Origin: Lepidodermella squamata
Taxonomy: Eukaryota > Gastrotricha
DNA length: 64,000 nucleotides
NCBI GenBank assembly: GCA_047495785.1
Contig: JBLDXI010000012.1
Coordinates: 186,001-250,000 of the forward strand
Direction: 5' to 3'
The position numbers and the translations under genes are program-made. Below the pieces are notes generated by a model that saw nothing but the letters and a program-made list of their open reading frames with translations, ran no database searches and had not been told where the DNA came from. Below, one piece after another: positions 19,946-29,665 of this stretch. How positions within the stretch are numbered: position 1 is the stretch's first letter; each line of letters opens with the position of its first letter.

Positions 19946-20350
19946 CTTGCCGATTTAAACATGAAACTTTGAGTCATAATGCCACCTCTGACAAAAATGC
20001 ATGCCTACATACTTCCGTAGATGAGCGTATCGGAAGTTTCATTTGTTTAAGGCGTGAATTTTATCTCGCACTAGGAACTTCCTATCCTCCGCATTCTTCC
20101 CTACATGACGATAACATATGATCCATCCATATACTCAGTATAATGAAATATGCTGCGAAAACAATGTCAAATAACACGGAGAATAGCAGCAGTTGTTTCC
20201 CCGCATGCCAGTGCGATTGTGATGGTCATTTAGCGTGATATGAAGTGCTGCTTTCCAGACGTACTTGGCACAACCATACCCAAAATCGATGCGAATAGTG
20301 ACACCCACACTTTTCCGCGTAGGATTGGGCGCTGTTTGCCAATTTATTCT

Positions 20351-20358
20351 TATATATG
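20351..20358 (+). promoter_or_regulatory. TATA box of the 20422 gene
   Basis: TATATATG, 64 nt before the ATG on the plus strand. Confidence 0.55.
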
Positions 20359-20421
20359 GAACGATAAGAAAAATAATTAGTCTCATTTCAATTCTTTTTT
20401 AATTCGGGAATAAATTCGAAA

Positions 20422-20619
20422 ATGCGAGCATATTTTGCGATTTTATTGCTAATCGTCGCCATGGCAACTTGCGTTCAAAGCGATCCGATAGTCTTAGTGA
20501 GGCTGCCAGGAGCTGGCGTCGACGAGCTGGTTGAGGATGACATCAATGATGATGACGTCTACGACTTTCGAGGCACTGAAGACGTTAATAACCGATTTAT
20601 GAATATTTTATTAAGGTGA
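20422..20619 (+). CDS. Small secreted acidic peptide, DFxxxED pair member
   Basis: 65 aa. Signal MRAYFAILLLIVAMATCVQS. The mature part (DPIVLVRLPGAGVDELVEDD) is acidic and ends VYDFRGTEDVNNRFMNILLR. The last about 20 residues match VFDFWDSEDMANNGRLMSILL of the gene at 21438, which lies on the opposite strand 0.8 kb away. This suggests an inverted duplication of a small acidic peptide gene. No cysteine after the signal. Confidence 0.75.
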   Translation: MRAYFAILLLIVAMATCVQSDPIVLVRLPGAGVDELVEDDINDDDVYDFRGTEDVNNRFMNILLR

Positions 20620-21437
20620 CCTACTTTTGGTTGTTAATTGAGCCATTATCACTGCGTGCAAAAAATCACGCTTTGCGACAACTGTAATACAAAAATGCGG
20701 GTCATATTTATAATAAGCTATCGCAGTAATTCTGTTCTAATGTAACTGATCAATTCTCGTTCTTCTCTTTACAAGACAAATCGCTGGAATAAAAATAAAT
20801 TGTTTCGAGTGGCAACCAGTGAAAATTATTTGCGGTAATTGGCATCTGATCGGCCGTAATGTCGGCTTAGCTGATTGCTGACTTTCAGACATCTATCCCT
20901 CTTCGAACTGCAGCTATTTCATCCCCTATTTGGCTGAGTCCAGTGTTGATAAGTTTTGAGAATCTAACCTTTTCTGTTCGATTTTTAGAAGCTTTGTTTT
21001 GCTTCCAACCGGCTTTTACATTGGAAAAGTCCTATGTTGAAAGATTTTTCGTTACTCAGGGTAGATTCCTTACCTCAAAAAGGTCCAAGCATGAGCATCG
21101 ACTATTGAATTTTCTCATTTTCAGGGGATAGACCAAAGCCGCACTTCAAATTGAGGATTCCAGCACTGAATTTCCCTACATCATCTACATTTCGAGATTT
21201 TCGTGGTACCGAATAAGCTCTCGAACTTTTGATTCTCAAGAGCATTTGTTAATCCTGCGTAGCTGATATCGATTTCGAATATCGAAATCACGAAATTTTT
21301 CCGAAATCACGAAGGAAGCCTAAACCGGAGACAGGAAAATTATTGTCTGCCTTCCTGAGGGTAAAATATCCTATACCGGTTCATATCATGATCAAATTTT
21401 ATTTGAAAATAGCGCTAATAAACTAAAAATGATGTGG
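20620..21437. other. Spacer between an inverted pair of paralogues
   Basis: AT-rich. Holds AATAAA near 20786 for the plus gene and the minus poly(A) motif near 21399. ORF 20943-21131 has no coding features. Confidence 0.5.
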
Positions 21438-21680
21438 TTATAATAGTATGCTCATGAGGCGGCCGTTGTTCGCCATGTCTTCACTGTCCCAGAAGTCGAA
21501 AACAGTTTCATCTTCGCCATCGGTTTGCAGCTGTTTAGCTGCCTCGAGCAAGTCTCGCTTCGCCTCGTTGTCGTACAAGTCGTCAAGACCCTCGTAATCA
21601 GGCACAGGATTCGCCGCATCCAGACGGATTAGGACAATAGCGATCAGTAGTATAATCGCAACGACCAGTCGTTGGAACAT
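21438..21680 (-). CDS. Small secreted acidic peptide, DFxxxED pair member
   Basis: 80 aa from ATG 21680 (the longer frame starts at TTG). Signal MFQRLVVAIILLIAIVLIRL, cut near DAA. The mature part reads NPVPDYEGLDDLYDNEAKRD, a helical LLEAAKQLQTDG, and the C-terminal block shared with 20422. Strongly acidic, cysteine-free. TATATAAT at 21752-21759 on the minus strand lies 72 nt upstream. AATAAA about 35 nt past the stop. Confidence 0.75.
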   Translation of the reverse strand: MFQRLVVAIILLIAIVLIRLDAANPVPDYEGLDDLYDNEAKRDLLEAAKQLQTDGEDETVFDFWDSEDMANNGRLMSILL

Positions 21681-21751
21681 CGATGAAGAAGAATTTGAAA
21701 ATGTATTGTCCAAAAAATTAAGGATGATATTTTGAAAACCTTTTTCTCTGA

Positions 21752-21759
21752 ATTATATA
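21752..21759 (-). promoter_or_regulatory. TATA box of the 21438 gene
   Basis: TATATAAT on the minus strand, 72 nt before ATG 21680. Confidence 0.5.
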
Positions 21760-22138
21760 CCGGCCCTCCCCCGTACGCTATAGCCCATATGTTATAGCCC
21801 GTTGAAGTTTAATCGCGCTAATTGCAGAGTTGCGTAAAATTGTTCACTCTCGCCTTCAATTATAACGGCGAAGTCGTATATGATAAGGAAATTGCGTATA
21901 TTTCCTTTGCAAACAGGACATTTTGCGATGGCCGGCTTTTATTTACGCTGGAAAGGAATGCAGATGGTTTCATCAGCTCAAAGTGTCAAGTCCGGGCTTG
22001 AATTTTTTATTTATTTTTCCTATGAGCTATGTCCGATGAGCTATCTTGACATTCACGGCACGTGCGTGGTTATTAAAATAAATTCCTAATCTAAATTTAG
22101 CGCATTATTTTTTTGATCAACTGTCGGTCTCGCAGTGT

Positions 22139-22336
22139 TTACGATTCAACGATTCGGTTTTTTGCCAGCCAGTTGTCCATAAATTTTCTATTGCGGGCGC
22201 GAACGAATCCAAGCGATAGGTCATTATTGGCGTCTTCCCCAGCTACGGCCGCGGCTCCTTCGCTAAATCGACGACCTAGGACGCAGTCGGCAGAAAGTAG
22301 GAAAGCCACGCAGAAAAAAACGAATAAGACCTTCAT
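22139..22336 (-). CDS. Small secreted basic peptide
   Basis: 65 aa from ATG 22336. Signal MKVLFVFFCVAFLLSADCVL, then GRRFSEGAAAVAGEDANNDL. The end is RARNRKFMDNWLAKNRIVES. A GRR site directly follows the signal. The RARN word also occurs in 12603 and 28808, possibly by chance. Cysteine-free after the signal. Downstream poly(A) motifs are non-canonical or more than 100 nt away. Confidence 0.7.
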   Translation of the reverse strand: MKVLFVFFCVAFLLSADCVLGRRFSEGAAAVAGEDANNDLSLGFVRARNRKFMDNWLAKNRIVES

Positions 22337-24038
22337 TTTATAAAAAAACAAGTGATATTCCGAATCTAAATCATATGAATAATGCAAAAAAAGAAAAAAT
22401 CAGAAAGCCTTATCTGCGATGAACCTTCCTCTTTCTTAATCCTCACGAGACATTTACTCGGGCCAAAAAACCAGGTTGGTAATTAAAAAAAAATCGATTC
22501 CAGGGGACAACGACGATACTTTTATCCAATGCTAATACCATCGCCTTAAATAAGATAGTGAGACAAAAGAGTTCTATTCGGTGAATCCTTTTCATGGCCT
22601 CCTTTACCAAGGTACTATAATTACCCGTTTCGGATAGGCGAATGGCTAGCTTTTAAACAAAAGAAATGAAATGGTGTTGAACAACATGCTTCTGTCTTCT
22701 GTCACTCAGTGAATTAGTGGAACAAGCTCTGAACTAGAGCATCCATAAAAGAATATAAATTCGAATACAAGTTATTATTCTATCTGAGGGTGGCATTTAA
22801 TTCGGAGAATGTCCTATTCTCCAGCCTGGCCGTGATATATTATTTTATCAAATCAATTAGCATTTTTTAGTTATGCCAAACAAGCCATCGCGAGGGAAGA
22901 ATTATTGGCGAAGCGAACATAATTATAATCTTCGCTACAGAGAAAACAGAAAACTGCGACTTTTGAGTGCCACTGCCTCTGCAATCAACAATGTTTTGCG
23001 ATTAAATCAAGTACGATCTGTATGTAATGTCGCATTCTTTTAATTTTCTTCTACACAAATTGCTTTTCGGAATATAAATTAAAGCAGTCAGGCTATATAC
23101 TTCTGTTCGAGCCGCACGACTATCTTTTATTGCTGGATCGAATTGGACGGACAATATGATTCGATTTAATGAGTACTAGAAATTAGTCATGGGCTATTAC
23201 ATTTTTCGTACCAAAATAAATAATGTTTTGACCGCGAGTTCGATTCGAGTATTTGTGCCCAATCAGTGTTCAATATAGATCAAATTTATCACGAATCAAG
23301 GAGGCATGTCAAAAATCTCTGCCGAGCGCTTATTTCATTTATGTAATAATTAAATGGCATCAACTATTCGAATTTAATTAAATTACTTTTTATCATAAAA
23401 AAACAAGTCCTCCTCAATGGAGTCGATCATCAAGTAAACAGGAGACCGCAATATTCAGATTTATTCATGTCCCCAGTCGAAGAGGAGTAACGAAGCTGAA
23501 AATCGATATTAGAAAAATATGACGTTCCGGCAAAAAACTTGAAAGGTTTCCAGGCTCAATCTATTTACAGGTAAGATTGCAAATCAAGTTCTGAGAAAAA
23601 GCCTCCTTTATGTCAGCACTATAATACTGAAATTATCCATGGATTTTCTTCATTTTTTGGCTTCACAATGAGTTATCTAACAGGAATTCACCAGGGAGAA
23701 TCATCATATCCCGCGATCTTAGTGATAACGATCGGGCAAATAGTGTGATATGGAATGCATTTTAATCAGCTTAATCGAATGCCTTGAGGAATTAAACAGC
23801 ATCAAAGATTGGCAACAAAGATTAAACATGCTGTCATTACTGTGATTGCTCGAAAATATGGCCGAAAAAGTGTGAGCACTCAGTCTGCTGAATGTCCTAA
23901 TAGCGCCAAAAGGCAATTAGCTGAAATCGTTTTTGCAAGAAAAACATCATTCATCATTCATAAGTGCAACTCGAACCAGCGAACACTTTCACAAATTTTC
24001 GACACTAAAGCCTAAAGCCTAATTTAAAATTGTTCACC
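22337..24038. other. 1.7-kb gene-free stretch
   Basis: A 56-codon plus ORF at 22873 (basic, no signal peptide) and small ORFs near 23719-24015 are present but unsupported. No repeat was recognised. Confidence 0.5.
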
Positions 24039-24317
24039 ATGAAATTTTTACTCGTCGCCATCCTTTTTTCCTTGTGTATGGTGATGTTCGCCGAGGCTGG
24101 GGGTAACGCCTATTCGCTATTCAACACAGCTTATTCCGACGACGAGGAGGGCTTAGATCCAGCAGCTGAACAGGGCGACTTCGAATCCGAAGACCTACCA
24201 GCATTTTTCCGAACGGCTTTCAACTTTGACGAAGAAGGCGGCAGGGCGAAACGCTTCAGCTTCAACAGCGATCGCAAGTCAAAAGTTGTCGTGCGTCAAA
24301 AATTCGACAGGTCATAA
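24039..24317 (+). CDS. Secreted acidic precursor with AKRF site
   Basis: 92 aa from ATG 24039, at signal MKFLLVAILFSLCMVMFAEA. The long acidic propart is GGNAYSLFNTAYSDDEEGLD...FESEDLPAFFRTAFNFDEEG, followed by GRAKR and the basic mature part FSFNSDRKSKVVVRQKFDRS. An acidic propart, a dibasic site and a cationic end is the classic layout of a precursor for a cationic peptide. The repeated [AS]xFxTA[FY] words (NTAYSDDEEG, RTAFNFDEEG) show an internal duplication of the propart. AATAAA near 24431. Confidence 0.8.
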   Translation: MKFLLVAILFSLCMVMFAEAGGNAYSLFNTAYSDDEEGLDPAAEQGDFESEDLPAFFRTAFNFDEEGGRAKRFSFNSDRKSKVVVRQKFDRS

Positions 24318-24467
24318 AATGTCATTTTATTCGAAACTGACAACAAAAACCGGTGAAAATGACGCCATTTATTTAGGCTGAATGCTGAGACTATTTTAAA
24401 GCTAACACTAGTTATATATAATTTATCGCAATAAAAATTCGGTTTTTATTTGTCCAGTTTTCCTTTC

Positions 24468-24635
24468 CTACCAGAATGCGACTCGAGAGCCCATTCGACG
24501 GTTCGTTTTAGGGCTGTACAGGAAATCGCCCATATCTTCCCGAACATCGGCATCAACGTCGTCGTAGCCAAAGGAAGACCCGATCAGCAAGCAGACCATT
24601 GCAAGAATAGTCAGGAAAATTCCGAAATTATTCAT
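24468..24635 (-). CDS. 55-aa secreted acidic peptide
   Basis: A 55-codon gene read directly from the minus strand. Signal MNNFGIFLTILAMVCLLIGS, then SFGYDDVDADVREDMGDFLY and a basic end (SPKTNRRMGSRVAFW). NNF-x-x-FL with a similar core also starts 25613 (NNFDFFLMM), and both have an Asp-rich mature start, so they are likely paralogues. The minus poly(A) signal at about 24446 is only about 20 nt past the stop. The plus-strand gene at 24039 ends head-on with its AATAAA near 24431. Confidence 0.7.
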   Translation of the reverse strand: MNNFGIFLTILAMVCLLIGSSFGYDDVDADVREDMGDFLYSPKTNRRMGSRVAFW

Positions 24636-24856
24636 TTTTTATTTTGCAGAAAAATATTGTGAACTGAGAACATCCTCCTTCCTACTGCAGTCAAATCAGT
24701 CGGGATTAAAAGCTAATTTATTCTTATCCGACAGGTCAAAGTAATTCATCTAACTTTTTAGGGTATAATTATATTGCTACGTAGAAGGGATTTTCGGGAA
24801 TTGTGGCGTTTTAATAATTTTTTGTCATAAATTAGGTCAATATTGCGCGAGGAATG

Positions 24857-25081
24857 TCACATGGAATCGACTTTGTTGTTCGATCCTGCCGTTCCGTAGA
24901 AGCGGGCTGGTGGTCCGCTGAACTTGCTCCTTCGCTTGTACAGCTGTTCAATAAAGCTGGTATCATCGTCATCGCCGTCGTCTTCGGTGTCAATTTCGAT
25001 GATCCTCGCATAGGTTGACGCGATGATTGCCATAAGTAGGACTAAGGCCAGGGATAGTGCGAAAAGTTGCTTGTTCGCCAT
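24857..25081 (-). CDS. Secreted precursor, acidic propart and YKRR site
   Basis: 74 aa from ATG 25081. Signal MANKQLFALSLALVLLMAII, cut near STYA-R. Propart IIEIDTEDDGDDDDTSFIEQ, then LYKRR and the mature tail SKFSGPPARFYGTAGSNNKV. The acidic propart should offset the cationic tail before cleavage. No cysteine. An ATTAAA-type poly(A) motif is near 24810. Confidence 0.75.
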   Translation of the reverse strand: MANKQLFALSLALVLLMAIIASTYARIIEIDTEDDGDDDDTSFIEQLYKRRSKFSGPPARFYGTAGSNNKVDSM

Positions 25082-25612
25082 TTTTTTGAGTGAACTAAAA
25101 AAAACCACGAATACTATATTAGGATAAAGGACGATTTTAAATCAATTTATTATGTGGCTTCGGAAATTTTGTTACGGAGAAATGCGATGTGAATCACAAA
25201 GCAGGCACGTTGTGAAATAGGGCCTAGGGAGTCGGGAATCGCCAACGCCTGTTATATATGAAATCTTGTTTGCATAACTTATATTGGATAGCTAGTCAAC
25301 AGATTTCCCGTCGCGGGTAACCCAATTACTTCCAGGGTAACAGCATCAGCTACTCGCCTACGCCATATATTTTAAAGCGATACGCCTTCTTTTGCTGCCA
25401 AATTGAAAGCAAACACAGCAGCTAGAATATAGATAGAGAGGCACGTACGTTTTTTCCACTTATAAGCTATATCGCTTTTTGATTAGTTTGTAAACATAGC
25501 ATTCGCTCGATGAGTGTGATATATAACTTTATTCATATCGATTGTGTATATTCACGAACACTTGTATCGGTCAGTTTTGTGCACGAGCGAGTTGACAAAC
25601 ATCGACTCGTCA
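25082..25612. other. Intergenic spacer
   Basis: Contains the minus poly(A) motif near 25525 and AT-rich promoter-like sequence. No gene is seen. Confidence 0.5.
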
Positions 25613-25774
25613 TCAGAACTTGGGAATGCGATACTTGAAGTAGTTGTACAAACCGCGGTCGCTGTCGTCGTAGTAGTCGCCGAATTCTTCATCATCCTCA
25701 GCTCGAGCTAGGCCGATAATTGCCAGCAGTAAAGCGAACATCATCAAGAAAAAGTCGAAGTTGTTAGCAGCCAT
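25613..25774 (-). CDS. 53-aa secreted acidic peptide
   Basis: 53 aa from ATG 25774. The frame to 25825 would place 17 residues ahead of the signal. Signal MAANNFDFFLMMFALLLAII, cut near GLARA. Mature EDDEEFGDYYDDSDRGLYNY ends FKYRIPKF, so an acidic block with a short basic/aromatic tail. It is the shortest supported gene in the window. Related by its leader to 24468. Minus AATAAA about 85 nt past the stop. Confidence 0.7.
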   Translation of the reverse strand: MAANNFDFFLMMFALLLAIIGLARAEDDEEFGDYYDDSDRGLYNYFKYRIPKF

Positions 25775-26207
25775 GGAATTTTGGAGTGAAAAATGATAAA
25801 AGTATGTTCGAAAAATCGGCTCCACCTATATGTAGCATCGACTGAAATACATAATTTCCTGTCGCCCTTCCAAATTACGAGCGGGGATTTCCTCTTGGGA
25901 ATCAAATCAGCCGCGTAAATTTAACCACGTGCCGCCGACCAGTTGGAGGATTGGTGATATATATTGATCGCGTGGGGTTTTTTCTATTTGCCAAACTCTC
26001 CAGGCGATAGTAGCATGTGGTCGCGGAAAATATACGATTTTTTTGGAGTATCATCAATGTGGTTATTTTTATTTTTATCGACAACGGCCAGGTGCTATAT
26101 TTCAATACATAGCTAATTTTTTATAATGGTGTGGTAATTTGAAAAAAATTGGAAACATATACTATAAGCTATTTTTTTGTTTTCTGAGGCGTGGATAACA
26201 TGAATGG

Positions 26208-26524
26208 TTAGGATTTTTCCAGTGGGCGAATTTTGCGAAACCGCTCCTTCCTAGGCCGCTTTTTGTTCAGCTTATCTCCATTATTTCGAGCCGTCGCGTC
26301 GTTATTCGCTATTTTGAATAGCTGGTTGAATTGTTCACGGTCGGCTTGCGTTGCAATCGGTGCCGTGTCCATAATTTGCGAAGTCTTGCTCGGCTTTTCA
26401 GAGCTCAAAGAGTTTTCCAAATGTATCTCCGGGAATGTGAACCTATAAGATGCTGCTTTAGTCAGAATTATCGCATCATTGGTGTCAATAAGAGGCAGCA
26501 ATAAAATCGTGCAAGAGAGTTCAT
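26208..26524 (-). CDS. Possible secreted-protein gene with a frame break in the signal peptide
   Basis: The mature-like frame ends at 26208 and is open to about 26530 but contains no ATG near its start (the first in-frame start is TTG 26501). ATG 26524, in another frame, gives MNSLARFYCCLLLTPMMR and a stop, which looks like the missing signal peptide. No GT..AG pair reconciles the frames, so a one-base indel (mutation or assembly error) is the simplest reading. The rest is TAPIATQADREQFNQLFKIA and a very basic tail (KKRPRKERFRKIRPLEKS). Cysteine-free. Confidence 0.4.
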
Positions 26525-26725
26525 ATTATTTTTATGAAAATCAGGTTGAATTGAGAGTTTTTACATTTGAAATTCTCACGCTTTACTCGCACCTTTTTAT
26601 TCATCGGAAGTGCGCGCACATCGCAGGCGAAATATGTGGGGGAATCGGACAAATTTATGATGATACATCGTCATGCTATACTAGAATTTCATGTCAAGAG
26701 TCAAGAGTTGTTTTTCTCGCAAGTT

Positions 26726-26947
26726 TTAAGAGCGTGTTGGAGCACGGAAGCGGAAGTTTGGACTCAGGGCCTTGCTAGCATGTCTGGACACGCGCGGGTA
26801 CCAAGCATCGGCATCGCCATCATCCTCGTCGAAATTCGACTCATCGACGTGTTCGATGTTGTCGCCAGTATCGTGAGCCACGCTGTCGCTCACTGAAACT
26901 GCCAGAACAACGACAAGTCCGACTAGAAAAACCAAGGCTTTATTCAT
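26726..26947 (-). CDS. Small secreted acidic-then-basic peptide
   Basis: 73 aa from ATG 26947. Signal MNKALVFLVGLVVVLAVSVS, then DSVAHDTGDNIEHVDESNFD and more acidic residues to DADAWYP. The tail is basic: RVSRHASKALSPNFRFRAPT. No dibasic site between the blocks, but single Arg sites could serve. No cysteine. Confidence 0.7.
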   Translation of the reverse strand: MNKALVFLVGLVVVLAVSVSDSVAHDTGDNIEHVDESNFDEDDGDADAWYPRVSRHASKALSPNFRFRAPTRS

Positions 26948-27398
26948 GGCTGAAAATGATGTGATCAAATGCTGTTAAAATCAGAACAAATGACAAAAGG
27001 GCTGGGGTTACTTTTGATGGATGGATTCGTTTTTGGCACTTCCATTTAGAGGCGCGGGGGCGATATTGGCAGCTACCTCGGGTACCACCAACGCGGGAAT
27101 TTAGGACGAGTTATTCTTCAAAAGCCAAATCTGCGAGTCTGACATGTGGTCGAATACAAGACACATCATAGACATCATAGATTTTAGGAATCATTAATTT
27201 TATATCGATTAGGAAAATGAGTCAAATCAGTGGTTTTTTGTAGAACGATGAGTCGACCGGGAGTTTTTTCATAACATTTTTGATGAGCTGAAAATGATTG
27301 AAATTTTCCTCCTAATAAAATGAACCGTTAACAAGGCTTGCTGAAATAATCGCGTTCAGTTTTTATTATCGCTTCATATTTAAGGAAAATAAGACGCT

Positions 27399-27650
27399 CT
27401 ATTCCTGTTCTAGAAATTGCGTCTCACCCTGGGATAAACGAAGGTGTCTAACAAAATCTTCCATTATCTTCAGTTTTCGCTCAGTCGGTACGTCTGCCTC
27501 CTCTGAGCTGAAATCTTCGAGATCGATGTTAGCGAAGTTAGGATCCTGGAACCTGCGGAATGAATCTCCAAAGCGAGCCTCGCTATTTTGCAGAATCAGT
27601 GCGCCAATGAAAAAGAGGAAAATTAGCTGAATAACAATTCGACCTGACAT
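27399..27650 (-). CDS. EARF-type secreted peptide
   Basis: 83 aa. Signal MSGRIVIQLIFLFFIGALIL, boundary NSEARFGDSFRRFQDPNF. This resembles the EARY-x-E block at 17793-19945, so it is probably a diverged member. The mature chain is acidic (NIDLEDFSSEEADVPTE) with a basic/helical segment (RKLKIMEDFVRHLRLSQG). TATAAAAA at 27711-27718 lies about 60 nt upstream. AATAAA near 27358. Cysteine-free. Confidence 0.75.
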   Translation of the reverse strand: MSGRIVIQLIFLFFIGALILQNSEARFGDSFRRFQDPNFANIDLEDFSSEEADVPTERKLKIMEDFVRHLRLSQGETQFLEQE

Positions 27651-27710
27651 TTTTTGCCTGAAACTAGAGTGTAATAATTTTGAAAATATTTTTGCGCCGA
27701 TGAGTTTGTC

Positions 27711-27718
27711 TTTTTATA
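27711..27718 (-). promoter_or_regulatory. TATA box of the 27399 gene
   Basis: TATAAAAA on the minus strand, 61 nt before the ATG. Confidence 0.55.
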
Positions 27719-27963
27719 TTATGACCACGCTGACCCAATCATGAGAAGCGATTTTCGCCTCCAATAACGATTTCTTACTATCCCGCTATCCCTCAAATCC
27801 TTTCCAAGTTGAATAGAGGAGGCGGCGAGTGAAAGCTTGTTAGAGAGAATATTTGGCTCAAAGCCAAAAATCGAAATAAACGCCGATAATTAATTATATT
27901 TTGCTTTATTTTTCAGGCCCACTTCACAAACAGGCTCTAGATTCGCAATTTCGGTATTGACAA

Positions 27964-28251
27964 TTATCCAAATCTGGCAATCTTTTGTTTCTGCCCGCGC
28001 TCGGTAACCTCAGGAAACAAAGCACCCTGTTTAAAAAAAAATTGAAAATAATTAAATTTTCCTTTTTGAAAAAATGAATGATATCGTACAATGACTTTGC
28101 CATCGACAAATCTGTAATTAGCAATGCCAGGTGATCGGAAGACGTCTTGGCGATTTCGGGACTTGTTGAAACGCTTCGCAGCTGAAGATGTTCCGAATGC
28201 CGTCATCATGCCGAGCACTAGTAGTAGTAACAATGTGCGGAAAAACTTCAT
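27964..28251 (-). CDS. Secreted peptide precursor, likely two exons (28251-28090, 28026-27964)
   Basis: Signal MKFFRTLLLLLVLGMMTAFG, then TSSAAKR and FNKSRNRQDVFRSPG, with NYRFVDGKVI. The frame then runs through an AT-rich stretch (YHSFFQKG, FQFFF) that looks like an intron. GTACGATATC at 28089 and a T-tract ending AAACAG at 28027 define a 63-nt in-frame intron. Spliced, VDGKVI joins GALFPEVTERGQKQKIARFG (74 aa). Unspliced it gives 95 aa. YRFV-D-G is shared with YIRFVNGRPL at 29666. A poly(A) signal is near 27903. Confidence 0.65.
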   Translation of the reverse strand: MKFFRTLLLLLVLGMMTAFGTSSAAKRFNKSRNRQDVFRSPGIANYRFVDGKVIVRYHSFFQKGKFNYFQFFFKQGALFPEVTERGQKQKIARFG

Positions 28252-28807
28252 TTTAAAATTCGAATTTCTAAATGAAAAAAAATATGTTTCAGTCTAAATG
28301 CTGAAAATCACGCTCTACTTGTCGCCGTTTATTGAGTTATGAGCACTGATGACGTTGTGAAATTGTTCTTTTATTGGCTGATCAGCATTCTTGCGGGTGT
28401 GGTAATGAAGCTTATTAACTAATCCATTTTTTACCACGGAAAATGGGTGGGTAAGGAACACGTGAGAAGCTTTTATTACACACCCAGGTCTTAAAATAAT
28501 TTTTTTAGTATATTTATTAAAATTTGTATAGTAGTAGGCGGATGGATGTATTCTTACAAGTATTTCTGGCGGGGGAAATCGCCCTCGAGGCTACGAGTAT
28601 GGAATTAGTTGTACATCCTTTTCTATTGATCAAATAATTTCTCATGTCCGCTCTAGATGTTTCCGGCCAGCCAGATCTTGTTAGAGACGAACAACAAAGC
28701 GTAGCTATTTTTATTCGATATTGCCGTGTATTTTACAACATTTTAATTCAAAAAAGAGTTGACAATCACAAAGAAATGTTTGATGAATCATTGGTTGAAT
28801 TTTTCTG
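28252..28807. other. Intergenic spacer
   Basis: Minus poly(A) motif near 28708. Plus-strand ORF 28644-28826 is an unsupported reading. Confidence 0.5.
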
Positions 28808-28999
28808 TCATTTGGCTTTGCCGTAAAGGTTTCGAGCTCGGGCGTAGTTGGCGCCCTCCAAATGGGCGCCTGGCACCCATGGCATCATCAGTCGACCCTT
28901 GGCAGCTGCTGCTGAATTGCTCGAACTTTGAAACCCAATGCCAGTCATCACCGCGAAAAACGCGAGCAGTACCAAGAAAATTTGCGAATAAAACTTCAT
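28808..28999 (-). CDS. 63-aa secreted peptide
   Basis: Signal MKFYSQIFLVLLAFFAVMTG, cut near IGFQSS. Mature NSAAAAKGRLMMPWVPGAHL and end EGANYARARNLYGKAK. The tail is Ala/Arg-rich without acidic counterpart, unlike many neighbours. A Gly-Lys near the end (LYGK) could be an amidation site, but there is no second basic residue. No cysteine. A minus-strand TTTATAGC lies near 29043-29050, about 45 nt before the ATG. Confidence 0.7.
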   Translation of the reverse strand: MKFYSQIFLVLLAFFAVMTGIGFQSSSNSAAAAKGRLMMPWVPGAHLEGANYARARNLYGKAK

Positions 29000-29240
29000 A
29001 TTATTCTTTAAAATTGTTTTATTTGAGTGCGAAAATTCTCGCTATAAAGGCGCACAGACATCGTAAAAGGCTCGATGCGGAAACAGGAAGTGTTTTTGCC
29101 ACGTTTTTTTCAATTTACGGGGGCTTTGAGTTTGCGAGGCCCGGAATTAGATGTTGATCTTGACCGCATCTTATATTGATGGAAAATAATTGAACATGAA
29201 GACTTCTAGCAATCGAATAGGATGAAGAAAAAATCGTTGA

Positions 29241-29444
29241 TCACAAGGTTGAAATTGTGTCATGTAGCATTTTAGTAAAATGTAGCCCCTTCAACGAAGC
29301 CGTTTTTCCAGTAATCGATCGAATTTTCTGCCGTGATTGATTGCTTCGAACTGATTGCTCCACACTGCCATTCAAATCGTTCACAGCCATTGATATGATG
29401 ATAGCAATAATAATTAATAGTGCAGCATTAACTAATTTTTCCAT
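29241..29444 (-). CDS. 67-aa secreted basic peptide
   Basis: Signal MEKLVNAALLIIIAIIISMA. Mature VNDLNGSVEQSVRSNQSRQK, IRSITGKTASLKGLHFTKML, end HDTISTL: Ser/Thr-rich and basic, cysteine-free. The leader core is almost pure Ile, so a membrane-anchored form cannot be excluded. TATAAATA at 29483-29490 is 39 nt upstream. No clear poly(A) signal was seen. Confidence 0.65.
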   Translation of the reverse strand: MEKLVNAALLIIIAIIISMAVNDLNGSVEQSVRSNQSRQKIRSITGKTASLKGLHFTKMLHDTISTL

Positions 29445-29482
29445 TTTTTTTTAAATAAAATGAGTTATATTCAGCTTTCAGC

Positions 29483-29490
29483 TATTTATA
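29483..29490 (-). promoter_or_regulatory. TATA box of the 29241 gene
   Basis: TATAAATA on the minus strand, 39 nt before the ATG. Confidence 0.55.
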
Positions 29491-29665
29491 GTATTTACTA
29501 TACAACGCGCGTAGGTGCTGTCCGTCGAGAGTCATCGAAACATGGGAGTTCGAGTTCGTGTAAACTACCTACTCGTAAACATCATGATAGCAGTGACTCA
29601 TCGAAAACATGCCCGAAGAACAAAACTTATAGAGTGCATCCGCTTTTATTTTTCCGAAATATCGA

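Noticed and set aside
22873-23043. 56-codon basic plus ORF
   Set aside because: No leader, no paralogue. Could be chance.
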